From Lysinibacillus telephonicus (GTDB lineage Bacteria; Bacillota; Bacilli; Bacillales_A; Planococcaceae), in assembly GCF_003966145.1 (NCBI RefSeq), contig NZ_RXNR01000016.1, positions 16,178 through 80,177 on the forward strand: a stretch of DNA of 64,000 nt. The letters are read 5' to 3'. The notes under the pieces are model-generated. The model saw only the letters and a program-made list of their open reading frames with translations, was not told the origin of the DNA and did not search any database. Below are positions 58,700-64,000 of the stretch, one piece after another (the first letter of the stretch is position 1; each line of letters opens with the position of its first letter). Position numbers and translations under genes: made by a program.

Positions 58700-60748
58700 T
58701 TAGGTAAGTGAAACTATCGAAGTTCTTAAATAATATGCAAGCTGAAGTTTTAAAATATCTTCAGGATTGGAAAATGAAATTTGAAGTTTCTCTTCAATTT
58801 TCTTTAAACGTTGATATAAAGTATTCACGTGGATATGTAAAATCTTGGCTGTTTGCGTAGCCTGACGATCGTTTTCCATATATGCAAGCAGGGTTTTTTC
58901 TAAATCCAATGTTCCATCTTTATTAGATTGAAGGGGTTGAAAAATCTCATTAACAAAAGAGTTCAATTCTTCAATAGGTTGGTGAATAAAAAGATGATTA
59001 ATGCCTATATCTTGATAATTTACGATGCTTTTAAGCTGCCTTGAGATAAGAAAAGAAAGGGCTTTATCAGCTTCAGAGTAACTTTTGGCAATATTATTCA
59101 TGCTCGGATAGCAGGTACCAATCCCTATTTTTAGTGATTCCTCATGAACATTCATCCAGTCGGAATGAATAAACATCAGTTTCTTTTTTACATAATCTTG
59201 ATCTTCAAAATGAGTAAATTGACATACCAACGTTACTTTATTTCCATAACCAAAAACGATTGAAATATAGTTCCCTAAATCTTTTTTTATCTGGGTAATT
59301 ATTTTATGCATTTGCATATTAAGAAAGTGGAAATCTGCATAGGGATTTATATGAATTAAGACCGCCATATAAAAGGGATAATGATCAATTCTAAGTTCAT
59401 TGGCCTTCTTTCGTATTAGGTTATAATCTTGGCACTGAATAAAATCATTAAATAAATCATTTGTTTTTTGATAATATGAATCCACTAATGTTTGATTTCT
59501 TATAATCTCTAATGCAATTACTGAACTTGCCTGTTCGATAATCATCTTGTTTAAAGCAAAAAGTTCATCCTCCTCCATTTCAACTACCAGTATTCCAATT
59601 GGGACATCAATAGCAATTATAGGGTGAATATAAAGTGATTGATTATTAAAAGACACCGTAAAAGATTGGGTTTGTAAATTTGCATTTAACTTTATCATCT
59701 CTGAAGGAAGTTCCCATTTCCAGGAGGGCGGACTTGAATATTGTTGATGATCTGTTAAGTCTACTATCATTACTGGATGGTTTATCATCTTTTTTATTTC
59801 ATTTACGATTTTCTGTAAACCTTTACTTTGAAGGGATAGTTTTATTAACGAATTGTGTATCATATCTCGTTGAATTAAAAGATCATTTTGTTTTTTTAAG
59901 TTTTGGTAGAGCTTTGAATTTCTCAATACAATAGAGACTTGATCAGAAAAACTTTCTAGCAGTTGTTGATCATCTTTCGTTAAAAGGAGATAGGGACCCT
60001 TTTGGTATACAATTAATACACATAAAGTATTACCCTCAACAATAATTGGAACTGAAATAATAGATTTCAAATCGTCAAATTGGACAGAATTATACAGGTG
60101 GAAAAGATTATCTGATGAAATATTAGATGATTCTGAGATAATTTCATCTATCTTAGTAAGAATAAATGATTTATTATCTTTAAATGTTTTCCCGATAATT
60201 CCCTCCCCGACCTTCATCCTCATTTTCGCTATTTCTTCATTAGGACCGCCCGTCCAAGCTTTAGGAAAAAGTACATCTAGGTTTGGTTCGTACATCCATA
60301 GAACTCCCATATCTGCCGCTGGAATAACAGATAAGGCATTTTCCAATATTTTTTTTAACAAATCATCTAAATCTTCAAGTACAGATATATCACGGATGCT
60401 CTCCATCATTTTGTTCCTTACATATTTCTCCCCATCGAGCATTAATTGCAAGAAATGTAAATCTACTATCGGTTTTAGTTTTTGAGTGATTTCATTGTTT
60501 AGTGCTGGGGATTTACTGATTCTGAGGACAATGGTTGTATGATTGGAATAATGATAATAAATATCGATGAAATTTTCATAGGTACGTATAGTTTCATTAA
60601 TGAATCTCCCTGGTGCTGGAGTTTCTTTATCAAAATGGTTAGATAAAACAAGTGAAAAATCTAATCCCTTTATACTCTGCCACACTTGAAATTGTGAAAG
60701 GCAACAGTCATCAATTAAAAATTGTTTAATTTTCACTAAGGTTTCCAC
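58700..60748 (-). CDS. GAF and PucR/CdaR-type transcriptional regulator
   Basis: A 682-aa regulator. An N-terminal region is followed by a GAF sensory domain (about 110-275: VLWMYEPNLDVLFPKAW, GIIGKTFKDNKS, SIISVPIIVEGNTLCVLIVYQ), a linker and a C-terminal PucR helix-turn-helix (LLAYMENDRQATQTAKILHIHVNTLYQRLKKIEEKL). It is divergent from the MFS/amidohydrolase operon and very probably controls it. Its effector is unknown. Confidence 0.85.
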   Translation of the reverse strand: METLVKIKQFLIDDCCLSQFQVWQSIKGLDFSLVLSNHFDKETPAPGRFINETIRTYENFIDIYYHYSNHTTIVLRISKSPALNNEITQKLKPIVDLHFLQLMLDGEKYVRNKMMESIRDISVLEDLDDLLKKILENALSVIPAADMGVLWMYEPNLDVLFPKAWTGGPNEEIAKMRMKVGEGIIGKTFKDNKSFILTKIDEIISESSNISSDNLFHLYNSVQFDDLKSIISVPIIVEGNTLCVLIVYQKGPYLLLTKDDQQLLESFSDQVSIVLRNSKLYQNLKKQNDLLIQRDMIHNSLIKLSLQSKGLQKIVNEIKKMINHPVMIVDLTDHQQYSSPPSWKWELPSEMIKLNANLQTQSFTVSFNNQSLYIHPIIAIDVPIGILVVEMEEDELFALNKMIIEQASSVIALEIIRNQTLVDSYYQKTNDLFNDFIQCQDYNLIRKKANELRIDHYPFYMAVLIHINPYADFHFLNMQMHKIITQIKKDLGNYISIVFGYGNKVTLVCQFTHFEDQDYVKKKLMFIHSDWMNVHEESLKIGIGTCYPSMNNIAKSYSEADKALSFLISRQLKSIVNYQDIGINHLFIHQPIEELNSFVNEIFQPLQSNKDGTLDLEKTLLAYMENDRQATQTAKILHIHVNTLYQRLKKIEEKLQISFSNPEDILKLQLAYYLRTSIVSLT

Positions 60749-60883
60749 TTTTCACACCCCCTATTAGAATATGTAGGAATCAACATAATTTACGTCATTA
60801 TTATATAGGACCAAACATTGTTTGAATAGTCTTAATTTTTTATAATTATAGCTAATTTATTAAATTCAACTAGGAGGAACGTT

Positions 60884-62113
60884 ATGGTATCTAAATTATC
60901 GCAGAATTGGAAGTATGTCATTGTTATCTTGCTATTTTTAGGATGGTCAATTGGAAATTTTGATCGATTTTTCATGAATTATGCGATTTTAGGTATTTCA
61001 AAGGATCTTCAATTAAGTACTTCCCAAACAGGAATTGTTTTAAGTAGCTTTTTTGCAGGTTATGCCTTAATGCAAATTCCCGGTGGGTGGCTCGCAGATC
61101 GTTTTGGTTTCCGTAAAGTCATTATCACAGCACTTCTTGCTTGGTCCATTTTCACGATTTTTTCAGGTATGGCCTGGTCCTTCGCGTCCTTAATTCTCAT
61201 TCGATTTTTATTTGGACTTGGGGAAGGAAGCTTTTTTCCATCGGCATCCAAAGGTATTGCGAGTTGGTTTCCGCAAAATGAACGGAGCCGTGCCATGTCC
61301 TTTATGCTTACCTCGGGTACGATTATGGGTGTTATAACGCCAATTATTGGCACCCAGTCTATGCAAACTATCGGTTGGAGAACAATTTTTTATATTGCGG
61401 GTGCTGTTGGTATTATATTTGTCTTGCTATATATGATTTTCTTAAAAGAACAGAATAGTTCAACAGCAGAGAAGGTTGAAACCACTTCTAAGAATAAAGC
61501 ACCTTTAAGAGATGTTTTAAAAACTCCGATTATATGGAATTTGTTCATTGCCTATTTTGCGATTTATGCCGTGCAATGGGGATTAATGACATGGATGCCA
61601 ACCTATTTAGTAGACGCACGACAACTTGACTTAACATCGGTTGGATATATTTCAGCTATTCCAGCGGTTGCAGGAATTATTGCAATGCTTACAAGTGGAT
61701 ATATTTTAGACAAGCTACCTGAAGGGAAAGACAAGTTAATTGCAGCCGTATTTGCGGTATTAACGGCAGTATTCCTATATTTAATGGCTTTTGCGCCAAA
61801 CATAGCCATGTTTGCTGTTTATCAAAGTATCGTTACAGTATTCATGTCGTTTAATATTGTTCTTATTATCTCAGCTCCACTAAAAATGCTATCTGAAGAG
61901 ATTGTAGGAACTGCAAATGGGTTCATTAATACTGGTGCACAATTCGCTGGTGTTCTTACTCCCATGTTAATAGGATTTTTAGTCGATGCTTTTGACGGTT
62001 CTTATACAGTTGCTTTTATTATGCTGATAATGTTTGCCCTATTGTGTGCTGGATCTTTATTTTTAATTCGCCCTAAGAAAGAAGTTGCCTATTTAAAAAA
62101 AGTTGAAAGTTAG
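60884..62113 (+). CDS. Major facilitator superfamily transporter (ACS-type)
   Basis: A 409-aa transporter with twelve spans. SWSIGNFDRFFMNYAILGISKDLQLSTSQTGIVLSSFFAGYALMQIPGGWLADRFGFRKVI has the MFS GxxxDRxGRR-like motif after span 2; RFLFGLGEGSFFPSA is typical of anion:cation symporters (organic acid family). It is 3 bases from the AbgB-like gene, so its substrate is probably an amidohydrolase substrate such as an acylated amino acid or dipeptide. Confidence 0.88.
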   Translation: MVSKLSQNWKYVIVILLFLGWSIGNFDRFFMNYAILGISKDLQLSTSQTGIVLSSFFAGYALMQIPGGWLADRFGFRKVIITALLAWSIFTIFSGMAWSFASLILIRFLFGLGEGSFFPSASKGIASWFPQNERSRAMSFMLTSGTIMGVITPIIGTQSMQTIGWRTIFYIAGAVGIIFVLLYMIFLKEQNSSTAEKVETTSKNKAPLRDVLKTPIIWNLFIAYFAIYAVQWGLMTWMPTYLVDARQLDLTSVGYISAIPAVAGIIAMLTSGYILDKLPEGKDKLIAAVFAVLTAVFLYLMAFAPNIAMFAVYQSIVTVFMSFNIVLIISAPLKMLSEEIVGTANGFINTGAQFAGVLTPMLIGFLVDAFDGSYTVAFIMLIMFALLCAGSLFLIRPKKEVAYLKKVES

Positions 62114-62116
62114 GAG

Positions 62117-63562
62117 ATGGAAAAATTGACTGCTTTATCAGATAAAATTACAAGTTTAATAGATAATAAACGTACATTATTTACACAGCTAAGTGATCAA
62201 ATTTGGGAGTTTGCTGAAACTAGATTTGAGGAATTCCGCTCATCTGATTTGCTTTGTGAAGCATTGGAAAAAGAGGGGTTTACTATAAAAAAGGGAATAG
62301 CTGGTCTTGAAACAGGCTTTATCGCCTCCTATGGGACAGGTCATCCGGTAATTGCTATTCTCGGTGAATACGACGCTTTAGCAGGGCTAAGCCAACAAGC
62401 AGGCAGTAATAATTTTGAACCCATTATTCAAAATGGAAATGGCCATGGCTGTGGGCATAATTTGCTTGGAGTCGGTTCCTTATCAGCAGCTATTGCGGTT
62501 AAGGATTATATGAAAGAACATAACCTTGATGGAACCGTACAATATTTCGGCTGTCCGGCAGAAGAAAGTGGTTATGGGAAAACCTTTATGGCAAGAGACG
62601 GTTATTTTAAAGATGTGGATGCTGCCTTTTCCTGGCATCCTGCCACAATAAATGCTGTCATGAACTCCACTGCAAATGCGGTTATCCATGCACACTTTAA
62701 ATTTAAAGGGAGAAGTGCACATGCCGGAGCAGCACCACATTTAGGGAGAAGTGCTTTAGACGCAGTCGAACTTATGAACGTTGGAGTCAATTATATGAGA
62801 GAACACATGATTGACGAAGCCCGGATTCATTATGCTGTAACTAATACAGGAGGAATGGCTCCAAATGTAGTTCAAGCCGATGCGGAAGTTACTTATTTAA
62901 TCCGTGCACCGAAACCAAATCAAGTAAAAGAGCTCTATGACAGGGTAGTAGATTGTGCACGTGGTGCAGCACTAATGACGCAAACGAAGGTAGATTACGA
63001 AATTCAAGGCTCTTGCCATAACTTAATTCCTAACCTGACTCTTGAAAAAGTAATGCATCAACATATGCAAGAAATAGGCGCGCCTAATGCTACAGAACGG
63101 GATATAAACTATGCAAAGACAATCTATGAAACTTTGACAGATGAGGAGAAGGCTGCAGCAGCTTTACAAGTTGGAAAGCAGGGAGCTTCTCAATTAGCTG
63201 AACGACCTATTGCCGACTTTATCGCCCCATTTTCTGAAAAAGAGACATTTATGGGAGGTTCTACGGATGTTGCTGATGTGAGCTGGAATGTTCCAACTGC
63301 ACAATGTGTTACTTCCACTTGGGCTTTTGGAACACCGTTTCATACTTGGCAAGCTGTGGCACAAGGTAAAGAAAGCTATGCTCATGATGCCATGTTATTA
63401 GCCGGAAAAGCAATTGCATGTACCGCTGTTTCGGTACTTGAAAGTCCCGAATTACTTGAAAATGCTAAAAAAGAATTAGCGGAAAGACTTGACGGGGAAA
63501 CGTATACATCCTTAATCCCGAAAGAGCTTACACCTCCGTCATATAAACAAAAAGTAAATTAA
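62117..63562 (+). CDS. M20 family amidohydrolase, AbgB-like
   Basis: A 481-aa dinuclear zinc hydrolase. GEYDAL (83-88), HGCGHN (110-115) and PAEESG (148-153) are metal-binding motifs, HPATINAVMNSTANAVIHAHFKFKGRSAHAG spans the dimerisation domain, and the C-terminal AYAHDAMLLAG motif is present. It resembles p-aminobenzoyl-glutamate hydrolase subunit B. ATG 62117 directly abuts AGGAG; TTG 62126, nine bases after it, may be the real start. Confidence 0.85.
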   Translation: MEKLTALSDKITSLIDNKRTLFTQLSDQIWEFAETRFEEFRSSDLLCEALEKEGFTIKKGIAGLETGFIASYGTGHPVIAILGEYDALAGLSQQAGSNNFEPIIQNGNGHGCGHNLLGVGSLSAAIAVKDYMKEHNLDGTVQYFGCPAEESGYGKTFMARDGYFKDVDAAFSWHPATINAVMNSTANAVIHAHFKFKGRSAHAGAAPHLGRSALDAVELMNVGVNYMREHMIDEARIHYAVTNTGGMAPNVVQADAEVTYLIRAPKPNQVKELYDRVVDCARGAALMTQTKVDYEIQGSCHNLIPNLTLEKVMHQHMQEIGAPNATERDINYAKTIYETLTDEEKAAAALQVGKQGASQLAERPIADFIAPFSEKETFMGGSTDVADVSWNVPTAQCVTSTWAFGTPFHTWQAVAQGKESYAHDAMLLAGKAIACTAVSVLESPELLENAKKELAERLDGETYTSLIPKELTPPSYKQKVN

Positions 63563-63678
63563 ACAATATGAAATTCAGTTATTCAGTCGCACTAAGCAGT
63601 GGCAGAATAGTGATTGAAACTTTAGTGAATAAAGGAAACAAGAGAACGGGGCTGGGACAAAACCCTCCTATAAATCAA

Positions 63679-63721
63679 AAAGCCGGTGAAATTTTACGAC
63701 GAGTAAAATTTCACCGGCTTT
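63679..63721. repeat. Perfect 19-bp stem hairpin near the IS end
   Basis: AAAGCCGGTGAAATTTTAC and GTAAAATTTCACCGGCTTT pair without mismatch around GACGA. It may protect the IS from transcription from outside. Confidence 0.85.
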
Positions 63722-63800
63722 GAATTTTTTACAATAAAATAAGGACCTCTTCTGATAAAATTAAGTTACCACACCAAACCATATCGAAAGAGGGATCCTT

Positions 63801-64000
63801 ATGTTTAAAAATTATAACATGAATCAAATAATTTTACCTTTAGATTTAGAAGTAAAACTACAAAATAATGACATTGCCTTTCATGTCCACCATTTAGTGG
63901 AAAGTATCCCCAATGAAGCCTTCGAAACATTTCTCCGAAATGAGGGATGTCCTGCCTATCATCCACGCATGATGCTTAAAATTATCTTATGTGCCTATAC
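63801..64000 (+). CDS. IS1182-family transposase, 5' part
   Basis: The first 66 codons, beginning MFKNYNMNQIILPLDLEVKL. HHLVESIPNEAFETFLRNEGCPAYHPRMMLKIILCAY is the N-terminal domain of IS1182/DDE transposases. It is truncated by the end of the window. A GGGATCC ribosome-site-like stretch precedes the ATG. Confidence 0.85.
   Translation, partial: MFKNYNMNQIILPLDLEVKLQNNDIAFHVHHLVESIPNEAFETFLRNEGCPAYHPRMMLKIILCAY

Larger units (their letters stand above)
63651..64000 (+). mobile_element. 5' end of an IS1182-type insertion sequence
   Basis: GGGCTGGGACAAAACCC at 63651 is in the right position and form for a terminal inverted repeat, followed by a perfect long hairpin and the transposase gene. 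The element runs past the window, so the other end cannot be seen. Confidence 0.7.

Overview
The window is low-GC, spore-forming Firmicute chromosome. The gene order mnmG-rsmG-noc-soj-spo0J, yyaC, ychF, rpsF-ssb-rpsR, yybS-gdpP-rplI-dnaC, purA, walRK-yycHIJ-htrA and rlmH is the classical origin-proximal order of Bacillales. Protein sequences and the low-GC codon use suggest a Planococcaceae-type bacillus (Lysinibacillus/Solibacillus/Ureibacillus-like); this assignment is an inference without any database search. The sporulation gene yyaC supports a spore former.

Layout. 1-4570: end of mnmG, rsmG, the nucleoid-occlusion gene noc and the soj/spo0J partition pair, with two parS sites (a third lies in walK). 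4843-18472: housekeeping genes for membrane proteins, the GTPase YchF, ribosomal proteins S6, S18 and L9, SSB, c-di-AMP phosphodiesterase GdpP, replicative helicase and PurA. 18481-18746: an array of six 40-bp hairpin repeats. 18912-26591: a probable glycerol-3-phosphate/glycerophosphodiester module (metallophosphoesterase, GlpP antiterminator, Ugp-type ABC importer, TIM-barrel protein, HAD phosphatase). 26702-29315: a YitT membrane protein and an M23 cell-wall peptidase. 29862-36923: the WalRK cell-wall operon and an HtrA protease. 36930-37478: a cluster of DnaA boxes around a small CxxH/CxxC protein gene, just before rlmH.

37941-about 52376 is an accessory island inserted in the 3' end of rlmH, the target also used by staphylococcal SCC elements. 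It has a large serine recombinase at the left end, a probable Rep-type initiator, a complete type I restriction-modification operon (hsdM-hsdS-hsdR), small regulators, an RNase H-fold protein and a large C-terminal HEPN protein with an RxxxxH motif. The right end carries two tandem copies of an rlmH-3'-end-like sequence, the first of which would encode GEPYHK-stop exactly as rlmH does.

52464-63562 holds metabolic and transport genes: a nucleoside permease, a RocB-like M20 peptidase, an amino-acid ABC importer behind a recognisable lysine riboswitch (so probably a lysine importer), a GAF/PucR regulator, and an MFS transporter with an AbgB-like M20 amidohydrolase. The window ends inside an IS1182-type transposase gene.

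The most interesting parts are the rlmH-targeted defence island with its HEPN and RNase H-fold proteins, the DnaA-box cluster, the parS inside walK, the hairpin repeat array that duplicated the end of purA, and the riboswitch-controlled lysine importer.
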